The notes beneath the pieces were generated by a model. That model was not told the origin of the DNA, did no database searches, and worked only from the letters and a program-made list of their open reading frames with translations. 53,273 bases of DNA. Source: Pseudonocardia sp. CNS-139. Lineage in GTDB: Bacteria > Actinomycetota > Actinomycetes > Mycobacteriales > Pseudonocardiaceae. The position numbers and the translations under genes are program-made. This document shows, one piece after another, positions 1-9,412 of this stretch. Each line of letters begins with the position of its first letter. Positions within the stretch are counted from its first letter, which is position 1. The stretch is from positions 1 through 53,273 of the forward strand of contig MKJX01000188.1 of NCBI GenBank assembly GCA_001942415.1, in the 5' to 3' direction.

Positions 1-1
1 G

Positions 2-145
2 CCGCTGGTCGTCCGGCTCGACGGCAACAACGTCGACGAGGGCCGCCGGATCCTGAACGAGGCCGACCATCCGCTGGTCACGCAGGTGGACTCCATGGAC
101 GAGGCGGCCGACCGGGCTGCCCAGCTCGCAGCGGCGGGAGCCTGA
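2..145 (+). CDS. sucC: Succinyl-CoA synthetase beta subunit, C-terminal end (partial)
   Basis: The window opens inside this gene, so only the last 47 residues are visible. They contain [18 protein letters not shown], typical of the C-terminal CoA-ligase domain of SucC (commonly VVRLxGTNxExGxxIL). The stop lies 2 nt before the ATG of the next gene, which encodes the alpha subunit, so the two form an operon. The enzyme couples succinyl-CoA cleavage to nucleotide triphosphate formation. Because this copy sits beside glyoxylate and oxalate genes it may be a second, catabolic copy, possibly acting on another dicarboxylate such as malate (MtkA-like). That is inference, since most of the protein is outside the window. 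Confidence 0.8.
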   Translation, partial: PLVVRLDGNNVDEGRRILNEADHPLVTQVDSMDEAADRAAQLAAAGA

Positions 146-147
146 AC

Positions 148-1048
148 ATGTCGATCTTCCTGAACGAGCACAGCAAGGTCATCGTGCAGGGCATCACCGG
201 CGGCGAGGGCAGCAGGCACACCGCCAAGATGCTGGCCGCCGGCACGAACGTCGTCGGCGGCGTCAACGCCCGCAAGGCCGGCACCACCGTGGCGATCGGC
301 GGCAGGGACCTCACCGTGTTCGGGACGGTCGAGGAGGCGATGAAGGAGACCGGCGCCGACGTCAGCGTGCTGTTCGTACCGCCGCGCTTCGCGAAGGACG
401 CCGCGGTCGAGGCGATCGACGCGGGCATCGGGCTGGCGGTCGTGATCACCGAGGGCATCCCGGTGCACGACACCGCGTACGTCTGGGCGCACGCGGTCGC
501 CACCGGCAACCGCACCCGGATCATCGGGCCGAACTGCCCCGGCATCATCTCCCCCGGCCGTCCACGCCGGCATCATCCCCGCCGACATCGCAGGTCAGGG
601 CCCGATCGGGCTCGTCTCGAAGTCGGGCACGCTGACGTACCAGATGATGTACGAGCTGCGCGACCACGGCTTCTCCACCGCCATCGGCATCGGCGGCGAC
701 CCCGTGGTCGGCACCACCCACATCGACGCGCTGGCCGCGTTCGAGGCCGACCCGGACACCAGCGCCATCGTCATGATCGGCGAGATCGGCGGCGACGCCG
801 AGGAGCGCGCGGCCGACTTCATCCGGTCCGACGTCAGCAAGCCGGTCGTCGGCTACGTCGCGGGCTTCACCGCCCCCGAGGGCAAGACGATGGGCCACGC
901 GGGCGCGATCGTCTCCGGCTCGGCGGGCACCGCCCAGGCCAAGCAGACGGCGCTGGAGGCGGCCGGCGTCCGGGTCGGCAAGACGCCCAGCGAGACCGCC
1001 GCGCTCATGCGCGAGCTGCTGGGCAGCCCGACCGGCGCCGTCGCCTGA
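148..1048 (+). CDS. sucD: Succinyl-CoA synthetase alpha subunit (frameshift in the sequence)
   Basis: The translation starts [18 protein letters not shown], the CoA-binding Rossmann domain, and passes through [13 protein letters not shown]. Near 555-565 the frame changes, and the protein resumes with [20 protein letters not shown] and [15 protein letters not shown]. Restoring one G and one C in the GC run at the break rebuilds a normal SucD. The phosphohistidine motif KTMGHAGAI is present near residue 245, and total length is about 300 aa, the usual size. The gene follows sucC by 2 nt. Together they form the ligase, which phosphorylates the alpha-subunit histidine as an intermediate. Family identity is firm. 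Whether succinate is the true substrate is open, given the catabolic context. Confidence 0.85.
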
Positions 1049-1078
1049 CCCCGCCCACGGCCGAGCCAGGGGAAGCGC

Positions 1079-1919
1079 ATGGAGACGCTCCGCTACGACG
1101 TGAACCTGTCCGTCCTGTTCACCGAGCTGCCGCTGCTGGAACGCGCGGCCGCGGCGAAGGCGGCCGGGTTCGACGCCGTCGAGATGCGGTGGCCCTTCCC
1201 CACGCCGGAGCCGTCCGACCGCGAGCTGGACACCCTGCGCACCGCGATCGTCGACGCGGGCGCCGGCTCGTCGCGTCGACTTCGACGCCGGTGACATGGC
1301 GGCCGGCAGCCGCGGGCTGGTCTCCCGGCCGGACGGCAGCGCCCGGTTCCGGGCCAACATCGAGGTGGCCGTCGGGCTGGCCGGGTCGCTGGGCTGCACG
1401 GTGCTGAACGCGCTGTACGGCAACCGCGACCCCGGCATCAGCCTGCCGGAGCAGCGCGAGCTCGGCATCGACAACCTGGCGCTGGCAGCGGCCGCCGCCG
1501 AGCGCATCGGCGCGACCGTCGTGGTCGAGGCGCTGAACAGCGCCGAGAGCCCGCACTACCCGATCACGTCGTCGCACGACGCGATCGACCTGATCGACTA
1601 CCTCACGGTGGTGCGCGGCGTGCCGAACGTGTCCTTCCTGGCCGACCTCGACCACCTCGCCCGCATGGGCGAGCCGGTCGAGCGGCTGGTGGAGCTGAAG
1701 GCCGACCGGTTCGGCCACGTCCAGATCGCCGACCCGGCCGGCCGCGGCCGGCCGGGCACCGGCGCGGTCGACTGGGACGCGGTGCTCTCCCGCCTCGCGG
1801 AGAGCGGTTACCGCGGCCACGTCGGCCTCGAGTACAGGCCGGTGGGCTCCACCGTCGACAGCTTCGACTGGCTCCCCCGGCATCTCCGCGCAACCGCAAC
1901 AGTCGAGGAGCTCACATGA
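1079..1919 (+). CDS. hyi: Hydroxypyruvate isomerase (frameshift in the sequence)
   Basis: This is a xylose-isomerase-type TIM-barrel protein of about 280 aa. The N-terminus has [22 protein letters not shown], the typical Hyi opening. The middle has [16 protein letters not shown] with a metal-ligand Glu, and the C-terminus has [16 protein letters not shown] with a second conserved Glu. Near 1263-1276 the frame breaks; adding two bases gives [22 protein letters not shown], so the gene is probably whole. The enzyme interconverts hydroxypyruvate and tartronate semialdehyde. The stop overlaps the ATG of glxR (ATGA at 1916-1919), so the two are translationally coupled. The start ATG follows a GGGGA ribosome site. 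Confidence 0.82.
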
Positions 1920-2816
1920 CCGCGCCCGAGAACACGACGATCGGCTTCGTCGGCCTGGGGATCATGGGTGGCCCCATGGCCGCCAACCTGCTGAAGGCCG
2001 GCTACACCGTCGTCGGCTACGACGTCGTCCCGGCCGCCGTGGAACGGCACACCGCGAACGGCGGGAAGGCGGCCGAGTCGGTCGCCGCCGTCACGGCCGA
2101 GGCCGACGTCGTGATCACGATGCTGCCCGACTCGCCGTTCGTCGAGGAGGTCGTGCTCGGCACCGGCGGCGTGCTGGAGCACGCCCGGCCCGACCTGCTG
2201 CTCATCGACATGAGCACGATCCGGCCCGACACCTCGGTCGCCGTCGGCGTCGAGGCGACCGCCCGCGGCGTCCGGGCGCTCGACGCGCCGGTCAGCGGCG
2301 GCGAGAAGGGTGCGATCGACGGCGTGCTGTCGATCATGGTCGGCGGGGCGGAGGACGTGTTCGCCGCGGCGCTGCCGGTGCTGGAGGTGCTCGGCAAGAC
2401 GATCGTGCACGTCGGCCCGGCCGGTGCCGGCCAGACCGTGAAGGCCGCCAACCAGCTCGTCGTCGGCGGCACGTACGCGCTGGTCGCGGAGGCGATCGTC
2501 CTGCTGGAGGCGTCCGGCGTCGACGCGCGCGCGGGCTGGACGTGCTCGCCGGCGGCTCGCCGGGAGCCGGATCCTGGAGCTCAAGCGGGAGTCGATGGTG
2601 GCCCGGCAGTTCCAGCCCGGGTTCCGCATCGACCTGCACCACAAGGACATGGGCATCGCGCTCGCCGCCGCCCGCGAGGCCGGCGTCGCGCTGCCCGTCA
2701 CCGGGCTGATCGCGCAGCTCATCGCGGCCGCCCGGGCCCAGGGCTACGGCTCGCTCGACCACTCGGCGCTGCTCAAGGTCGCGGAGAACATCTCGGGACG
2801 GGCCGCGACCGCGTGA
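1916..2816 (+). CDS. glxR: Tartronate semialdehyde reductase (frameshift in the sequence)
   Basis: This belongs to the beta-hydroxyacid dehydrogenase family. It opens with the NAD(P)-binding motif GFVGLGIMGGPMAANL, carries the substrate-binding signature LDAPVSGGEKGA near residue 123, and the catalytic-lysine motif GQTVKAANQ near residue 170. The frame changes between 2535 and 2570, where two missing G residues explain the break; the expected run is AGLDVLAGGSPGSRILELK. Length is about 300 aa, normal for GlxR/GarR. It reduces tartronate semialdehyde to D-glycerate. With hyi and the Gcl-like gene it makes the glycerate pathway that takes glyoxylate into central metabolism. Confidence 0.85.
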
Positions 2817-2823
2817 GAACCGG

Positions 2824-4379
2824 GTGAGGACCGCACCGCCGGTCCCCTGTGTGGACGCGGTGGCGGCGGTGCTGGGGTCGGAGGGCGTGGACACGGTCTT
2901 CGCCGGCCCCGGCACCGCCGCCCTTCCGCTCTCGGCCGCCGTGCAGACCGCCGGCCTGCGCCGGGTCGCCCTGCCCGAGGAGGAGAGCTGCGGGTTCGCC
3001 GCGGACGGGTGGGCGCGGGCCGGCGGCGAGGTCGGCGTCGCGATCGGCGCGGCCGGCACCGGCCTGGTCACGGCCCTGCACGCCGCGCTCGCCGACTCCG
3101 TGCCGCTGGTCTGCGTCGCGGCCCGGCCGGAACGGGCCGACGCGGTGGCCGTCGCCCGCCCCGTGACGAAGTGGGCCGTGCGGCTCGACACCCCGGCCCA
3201 GGCGCCGTGGGTGTTCCGCGAGGCGTTCCGCGCCGCCCGGTCCGGCCGCCCCGGCCCGGTGCTGGTCGCCTTCCCCGGCGCGGTGCAACGCGGGGTGTGC
3301 CGCCACGACCCCGCGCTCGACGCGGCGCTGCCCGTCGAGGCGCCCGCGCCGCGCCCGCAGGCCGTCAACCTGGCCGTCCAGCTCCTGCTCGACGCCCGCC
3401 GTCCGGTGGTCGTGGCCGGGCGCGGGGTCGTCGCCGCCCGGGCCGTGGACGAGCTGCGCCAGCTCGCCGAGCACCTGCAGGTCCCCGTCCAGGTGACCGC
3501 CACCGGCCACGGCGCGTTCGCCGAGGACCACCCGCTCTCGCCGGCACCCCGTGCTCGACCGCCGGCACGGCTGGGGCGACACGGTGTTCCTGGAGAGCGA
3601 CGTCGTGCTGGCCGTCGGCACGCAGCCCGGCGAGCAGCCGGCCGTCCGGCGCGGCCACCGGTTCGTGCACGTCGACGCCGACCCGCAGCAGCTGGGCGCC
3701 GTCGTCGAGCCGGACGTCGGCATCGTCGGCACCCGGCGACGGTGCTGGCCGCGCTGGGCCGGCACGCCCGCCGCGCCGCGCCGCGGCACGCCCCCGGGGA
3801 ATGGGTGGGCCGGGTGACCCGGCTGCGCGGCGCCGCCCGCGGCCGCGAGGAGGCCGACGACGCCGCGCCGGACGGGCCGGTTCCGCCGCAGCGCGTGCTG
3901 CGCGAGATCGGCCGCGCGTTCGGCCGGGACACGACACTCGTGACGGCGGCCGGCCCGCACCTGCGCTACACGCCGCCCGGGCCCGGGCTGCACCACGTGG
4001 TGTGCGGCGACGGGGCGCCGGCTGGGAGATCCCGGCCGCCGTCGGCGTCGCGAGCGCGGCGCCGGGACGGCAGGTCGTCGCGGTCGTCGGCGACGGGCGC
4101 ATCGCCCACCGGGCCGCCGAGCTCGCGGCCGCGGCCCGTCAGGAGATCGCGTTCGTGCTGGTCGGCCTGCAGCACCCGGACCGCGGGGACGGGACCGACC
4201 ACCTCGGGCTCATGGCCGCGGTCGGCTGCGCCGCCCGGCGCGTCGAGCAGCCTGCGGCGATCGCCGGCGCGCTGCGCTGGGCGGCCGTGGAGTCGGAGTC
4301 GACCCGCCGGCCGGTGCTCGTCGAGGTCGCGGTCGCGGACGTCGCCGCCCCGCACCTCGTGATGGCCGACGCCTGCTGA
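2824..4379 (+). CDS. ThDP-dependent enzyme, probable divergent glyoxylate carboligase (three frame breaks)
   Basis: This has the three-domain layout of the acetolactate synthase / glyoxylate carboligase family, about 520 aa. Position next to hyi and glxR, and ARPVTKWAV and RSGRPGPVLVAFP near residues 115-150, suggest Gcl. Two features differ from classic Gcl. The residue aligned with the Val that replaces the cofactor-activating Glu in E. coli Gcl is a Glu here (LPEEESCGFAADG). The ThDP/Mg motif starts GDG but the usual NN is replaced by QH (VLVGLQHPD). Frame breaks near 3540, 3729 and 4017 are each repaired by adding G/C bases. The GTG start follows glxR by 7 nt. It may be a divergent Gcl, or a relative with changed chemistry. 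Confidence 0.6.
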
Positions 4380-4414
4380 CCCGAGCCTCCGCCGACGTCC
4401 TCCCGGAAACGGCA

Positions 4415-4448
4415 GGTGCCCTGCACGCGGGACCGCGCGCAGGGCACC
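4415..4448. terminator. Bidirectional hairpin terminator between converging operons
   Basis: A 10-bp perfect stem (GGTGCCCTGC with GCAGGGCACC) is extended by CGCG/CGCG across one A-C mismatch and closed by a GGAC loop. It sits in the 84-nt gap between the stops of the Gcl-like gene (plus) and frc (minus). It probably ends transcription in both directions. No strong U-run follows, as is common in high-GC actinobacteria. Confidence 0.7.
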
Positions 4449-4463
4449 GTGACGGGCGGTCGG

Positions 4464-5719
4464 TCAGACGACGACGTTGCCCTCGTGCAGCTTGCGGATC
4501 TCGTCCGCGTCGTAGCCGAGGTCGGCCAGGACCTCGTCGGTGTGCTCGCCGAGCAGCGGCGCACCGATGATCTCCGGCTGGAAGGCGGAGAACTTGACCG
4601 GGCTACCGACGGTCAGGTAAGTGCCGCGCTCCTTCTGCTCGACCTCGACGATCGTGCCGCTCGCCCGCATGTCGGGGTCGACCGCGAGCTCCTTCATGCT
4701 GAGCACCGGCGCGCACGGCACCTCCCACTTGCGCAGGATGTCGACCGCCTCGTACTTGGTCTTGTCGGCCAGCCACTTCTCGATCTCCTCGAAGATCTCG
4801 AAGATGTGCGACTGGCGCGCCCGGGCGGTGTTGTACTCCGGGTCCTCGACCCACTCCGGGTGGCCGATGGCCTCGGCCGTGCGCTTCCAGTTCTGCTCCT
4901 GGATCGTGAAGTAGATGTAGGCGTTGGGGTCGGTCTCCCAGCCTTGCACTTCAGGATCCAGCCCGGCTGGCCACCGCCGCCGGCGTTGCCGCCGCGCGGC
5001 ACCGCGTCGCCGAACTCGCCGTTCGGGTACTGCGGGTACTCCTCGAGGTAGCCGACCTTCTCCAGGCGCTGCTGGTCGCGCAGCTTCACCCGGGTGAGGT
5101 TGAGGACGGCGTCCTGCATGGACACCGACACCTTCTGGCCCTCACCGGTCTTCTCGCGGTGGATCAGCGCGGTGAGCAGGCCGATCAGCAGGTGCATGCC
5201 GGTGTTGCTGTCACCGAGCGCGGAGCCGCTGATCGTGGGCGGGCCGTCCCAGAAACCGGTGGTGGACGCGGCGCCGCCGGCGGCCTGCGCGACGTTCTCG
5301 TACACCTTGAGGTCCGACCACGAGGAGGCGTCGTTGAAGCCCTTGACCGAGCCGAAGATCAGGCGCGGGTTGAGCTCGTGGATGTGGTCCCAGCCGAGGC
5401 CCATGCGGTCCATGGCGCCGGGCGCGAAGTTCTCCACGAGCATGTCGGCCTCGCGGATGAGCTTCTCCATGACCTCCTTGCCCTCGGCGGTCTTGGTGTT
5501 GATGGCGAGCGACTTCTTGTTGCTGTTGAGCATCGTGAAGTAGAGCGCGTCGAGGTTCGGGTCGTCCCGGAGCTGGCCGCGCGTGACGTCGCCGCCGTTG
5601 GGGCGCTCGACCTTGATGACGTCGGCGCCGAGCCAGGCGAGCATCTGCGTGCACGCGGGACCGGCCTGGACGCCGGTAAAGTCGATCACCTTGATTCCGG
5701 CGAGCGGCTTCTCACTCAT
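4464..5719 (-). CDS. frc: Formyl-CoA:oxalate CoA-transferase (one frame break)
   Basis: This is a class III CoA-transferase of about 420 aa closely resembling Oxalobacter Frc along its whole length: [14 protein letters not shown] near the start, the catalytic Asp in [13 protein letters not shown] (D170), the glycine loop [11 protein letters not shown], and the ending [18 protein letters not shown]. It moves CoA from formyl-CoA to oxalate, giving oxalyl-CoA and formate. A single G is missing near 4953 (CKGWE expected), so the gene is read as intact. It is the second gene of an oxc-frc operon with a 60-nt gap. The ATG start is preceded by an AGGAGAAGG-type ribosome site. Confidence 0.93.
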
Positions 5720-5779
5720 CTATGGGTTCCTTCTCCTGAGCTGTCTTGCGTACGGGCGGGGTTGAGTTGGAAGCGCCGG

Positions 5780-7528
5780 CTACTTCACCGTGATGTTGCC
5801 GACGGTGATGCCCTTCGGGTTGAGGTGGCCGATGTTGCCGCTCTCGGTGCCGGCCGACGGGTCGATCACGCAGTCGATCAGCACGGGGCCGCCCGCGGCC
5901 ATGGCCTCGGTCAGCGCCGCGGTGACCTCCGCCGGGGTGGTCGCCCGGTAGCCCTTGCCACCGAACGCCTCGATCATCACGTCGTGGCGCGCCTCGGCCA
6001 TCAGGGTCGTCGGCGAAGGGGCGTCGTCGCGCGGGTTGACGTCGTCGCCCCGGTAGACGCCGCCGTTGTTCATGATCACGGTGATCACGGGCAGCTTGTA
6101 GCGACAGATCGTCTCCAGCTCCATGCCGCTGAAGCCGAACGCGCTGTCGCCCTCGATCGCGACGACCGGCGCGCCGGTCTCCACCGCGGCGGCGATCGCG
6201 TAGCCCATGCCGATGCCCATGACGCCCCACGTACCGCTGTCGAGGCGGTGCCGCGGCACATGCATGTCGATCACGCTGCGCGCGATGTCGAGCGCGTTGG
6301 CACCCTCGTTCACGATGTAGGTCTCGGGCCGCTCGTGCACAACGTCGCGGATGGCCTTCAGCGCACCCACGAACTGCATCGGGTGCGGGTCGGCCGCCAG
6401 GCGCTTGGCCATCTTGGCGACGTTCTGCGCCGACCGGGCCCCCAGCTCCTCGCGCCAGGCGGCGGGGACGGTGATCTGGCCCGGCTTGGTGCGCTCGGCG
6501 AGCACCTCGAACACCGACTCGATGTCGCCGACGAGCGGCGCGGCGATGGGCTGGTTGCTGTCCATCTCCCGCGGCTCGATGTCCACCTGGATGAACTTCG
6601 CGTCGGGGTTCCACTGGGGAGCCTCGCCGTGGTTGAGCAGCCAGTTGAGCCGCGCGCCGACGAGCATCACGACGTCGGCCTTCTTCAGCGCGAGCGAGCG
6701 GGCGGTGCCCGCCGACTGCGGGTGGTCGTCGGGCAGGAGGCCCTTCGCCATCGACATCGGGACGTACGGGAGGCCGGTGGTCTCGATGAACTCGCGGATC
6801 CGGTCGTCGGCCTGCGCGTAGGCGGCGCCCTTGCCGAGCACCACCAGCGGCCGCTCCGCGCTCGCGAGCAGCTCGATCGCGCGGTCGACCGCCTCGGGCG
6901 CCGGCAGCTGGCGCGGCGCCGGGTCGACGAGCCGGCTCAGCGTCTTCGCGCCCTCCTCGGCGTCCATGATCGAGCCGAGCACCGCGGCCGGGATGTCCAG
7001 GTAGACGCCACCGGGGCGGCCCGAGATCGCGGTGCGCAGCGCGCGGGCGATGCCGCGGCCGATGTCCTCGACCCGGCTCACCCGGTACGCCGCCTTGACG
7101 AACGGCTTCGCGGCGTTGAGCTGGTCCATCTCCTCGTAGTCACCCTGCTGGAGGTCGACGATGTGGCGCTCGCTCGACCCGGAGATCTGCACCATCGGGA
7201 AGCAGTTGGTGGTGGCGTTGGCCAGGGCGACGAGGCCGTTGAGGAAACCCGGCGCGGACACCGTCAGGCACACGCCCGGCTTCTTGGTGAGGTACCCGGC
7301 GGCCGCCGCGGCGTGGCCGGCGTTGCTCTCGTGCCGGAAGCCGATGTAGCGGATGCCGCGGGCCTGGGCGAGACGGGCCAGGTCGGTGATCGGGATGCCG
7401 ACCAGACCGTAGATCGTCTCGACGTCGTTCATCTTGAGCGCGTCGACGACCAGGTGGTAGCCGTCGGTGAGTTCGGCCGTACTTTCGGCGACAGCCGCTG
7501 AGGATTCCCCTGGGGAAGCGATGGTCAT
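5780..7528 (-). CDS. oxc: Oxalyl-CoA decarboxylase
   Basis: This 582-residue ThDP enzyme is uninterrupted. Key Oxc residues are visible: the cofactor-activating Glu in FRHESNAGHAA (E67), the Tyr-Glu pair of QQGDYEEMDQ (Y131/E132) that marks Oxc, the ThDP/Mg motif GDS to NN (VAIEGDS to IMNNGGVY), and the C-terminal IDPSAGTESGNIGHLNPKG. It decarboxylates oxalyl-CoA to formyl-CoA and CO2 in the cytoplasm. I chose the ATG giving MTIASPGES because it follows an AGGGAC-type ribosome site and the extra 21 upstream residues are unlike the family. It is the first gene of oxc-frc. The shared upstream region with the CoA ligase gene carries two LysR-type boxes. Confidence 0.95.
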   Translation of the reverse strand: MTIASPGESSAAVAESTAELTDGYHLVVDALKMNDVETIYGLVGIPITDLARLAQARGIRYIGFRHESNAGHAAAAAGYLTKKPGVCLTVSAPGFLNGLVALANATTNCFPMVQISGSSERHIVDLQQGDYEEMDQLNAAKPFVKAAYRVSRVEDIGRGIARALRTAISGRPGGVYLDIPAAVLGSIMDAEEGAKTLSRLVDPAPRQLPAPEAVDRAIELLASAERPLVVLGKGAAYAQADDRIREFIETTGLPYVPMSMAKGLLPDDHPQSAGTARSLALKKADVVMLVGARLNWLLNHGEAPQWNPDAKFIQVDIEPREMDSNQPIAAPLVGDIESVFEVLAERTKPGQITVPAAWREELGARSAQNVAKMAKRLAADPHPMQFVGALKAIRDVVHERPETYIVNEGANALDIARSVIDMHVPRHRLDSGTWGVMGIGMGYAIAAAVETGAPVVAIEGDSAFGFSGMELETICRYKLPVITVIMNNGGVYRGDDVNPRDDAPSPTTLMAEARHDVMIEAFGGKGYRATTPAEVTAALTEAMAAGGPVLIDCVIDPSAGTESGNIGHLNPKGITVGNITVK

Positions 7529-7638
7529 CGTCTCAAGGTCCCTACTGTCTGGTGCTGCTCGGCGATATGCCTGCTGGTTCTCCCGGATCATTGTCCGCAG
7601 GGCCCGTCGCCGCGTTCAAGACCTTCCGATGACCAGCC

Positions 7639-7714
7639 GATAATCACCACCTATCGATGCTGGTCAGCGGCGTCCGACAGATCACCCGACCGGTCGATAG
7701 ATACCCACTATCGA
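7639..7714. promoter_or_regulatory. Two LysR-type operator boxes in the oxc / CoA-ligase divergent promoter
   Basis: Two copies of GATA-N9-TATC lie 57 bp apart, at 7639-7655 and 7696-7712; each fits the T-N11-A rule of LysR-type regulators. The second extends to a perfect 7-bp inverted repeat, TCGATAG-N7-CTATCGA (7694-7714). Both continue into GAT after TATC. They lie in the 276-nt gap between oxc and the ligase, the natural place for the LysR protein encoded at 9413-10345. AT-rich boxes stand out in this GC-rich background. Regulator assignment is inference. Confidence 0.7.
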
Positions 7715-7804
7715 TTGTTCACAAGCGCATACTGGACGAGTCCGCGGAATTGGCGGAGAGTGTCCGCCGATTCGTTATCCGTATCCGGCGAGAAGGTGTT
7801 GGTC

Positions 7805-9399
7805 ATGGCCGTTCCGACCGCGGCGTCCGCACACGACGCGAATCGGCACCCGGCGCCCACCGGCCTGGCCGACCTGCTCGACGCCCCCGCGCGCGCCCGT
7901 CCCGGCAGCACGGGCGCTCGTCGTCACGGCCGGCCGGGCGCGCCTGTCGTACGGCGCGCTCGCGGCCGTGGTGGACGACGTCGCCGCCCGGCTCGCCGCC
8001 GCGGGCCTGCGCCGCGGCGCCGCGGTCGGGCTGGTGTCGGCCAACAGCGCCGAGCTCGTCGTCGGGCTGCTGGCCGCGGCGCGGGCCGGGCTGGTGGTCG
8101 CACCGCTCGACCCCGCCCTGCCCGCGGCGCAGTTGCACGCCCGGCTCGACGCGCTGGGCGCGCAGGCCGTGCTCCTCGGCCCGCCCGCGGCCGGCACGAC
8201 GGCGGTCACGCAGGCCGGCGTCCCGGACGTCCCGGCGTGGGACCTGCGCGTCGACGTCACCTCCGACGGCCCGGCGACGGCCGCGCTCACGACCGGCCGA
8301 CGCCGGCCGCGACCGGCGCGGGGCGCGGCGAACGAGCTCACGGCCGCGGACGCGCTGGTGCTGTTCACCGCCGGCACCACCGACCGGGCCAAGATGGTCC
8401 CGCTGACGCACGCCAACGTCGCCGCGTCCGTCCGCGGCATCTGCGCCGCGTACGAGCTCGGGCCGGACGACGCGACGGTCGCGGTGATGCCGCTCTTCCA
8501 TGGCCACGGCCTCTTCGCCGCGCTGCTCGCGACGCTCGCGAGCGGCGGCCGGGTGCTGCTGCCGGCGCGCGGGCGGTTCTCGGCGCGCACGTTCTGGGAC
8601 GACGTGCGGACGGTGTCGGCCACGTGGTTCACCGCCGTCTCGACGATCCACGAGATCCTCCTGGAGCGCTCGGCCGACGAGTACCCGGGCGCGCAGGCCG
8701 CGCCGCTGCGGTTCGTGCGCAGCAGCAGCGCTCCCCTCAACGCCGCCACGCAGCGCGCGCTCGAACGCACGCTGGGCGCGCCGCTGCTCTGCGCGTACGG
8801 GATGACGGAGTCCACGCACCAGGCCGCCACCGAGCCGCTGCCCCAGCACGGGCCGCTCAAGCACGGGTCGGTGGGCCGGCCCGCCGGCGTGGAGGTCCGC
8901 ATCGCCGACCCGGACGGCGCCCGTGCCCGGCCGGCGTCGTCGGCGAGGTCTGGGTGCGCGGCCCCGTCGTCACGCGCGGCTACCTCGGCGACCCCGCGGA
9001 GACGGCGCGCAGCTTCGCCGACGGCTGGTTCCGCACGGGCGACCTCGGCTCGCTGGACGCCGACGGCTACCTCTTCCTGACCGGGCGCCTCAAGAGCCTG
9101 ATCAACCGCGGCGGCGAGAAGGTCTCGCCCGAGCACGTCGAGGACGTCATCGCGGGGTGCCCTGGCGTCACCGAGGCGGCCGTGTTCGCCGTGCCGGACG
9201 CGTGTACGGGCAGCGGGTCGCCGCCGCGGTGGTGGTGACCGACCCCGAGAGCGTCGGGTCCGAGCAGATCCTCGCGTACTCCCGCAGCCGGCTCGCCCCG
9301 TTCGAGGTGCCGGACCGGCTGCACGTCGTCGACTCGCTGCCGCACACGGCCAAGGGCGGGCTCGACCGGAAGGCCGTGGCGGCCCGCTACGCCCGTTGA
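7805..9399 (+). CDS. Oxalate-CoA ligase (oxalyl-CoA synthetase, AAE3-like; frame breaks)
   Basis: This is an AMP-forming acyl-CoA synthetase of about 530 aa. The adenylation motif reads FTAGTTDRAKMVPLTHAN. MPLFHGHGLFAALLATL and YGMTESTHQAATEPLPQHG closely match the AAE3 / Pcs60 oxalate-CoA ligases. The hinge RTGDLGSLDADGY and C-terminal TAKGGLDRK lysine region are present. It would activate oxalate with ATP and CoA to oxalyl-CoA, priming the Oxc-Frc cycle. Frame breaks near 7910, 8920 and 9201 are each resolved by one or two bases. The ATG follows GAGAAGG. It is transcribed away from oxc over shared LysR boxes and converges with the lysR gene (13-nt gap). Confidence 0.8.
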
Positions 9400-9412
9400 G
9401 CCGCCGAGCCGC

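Noticed and set aside
5159..7501. A 780-codon open frame on the plus strand opposite oxc and frc
   Set aside because: It is the antisense shadow of two well-matched genes; its translation is Arg/Val/Gly-rich with no domain.
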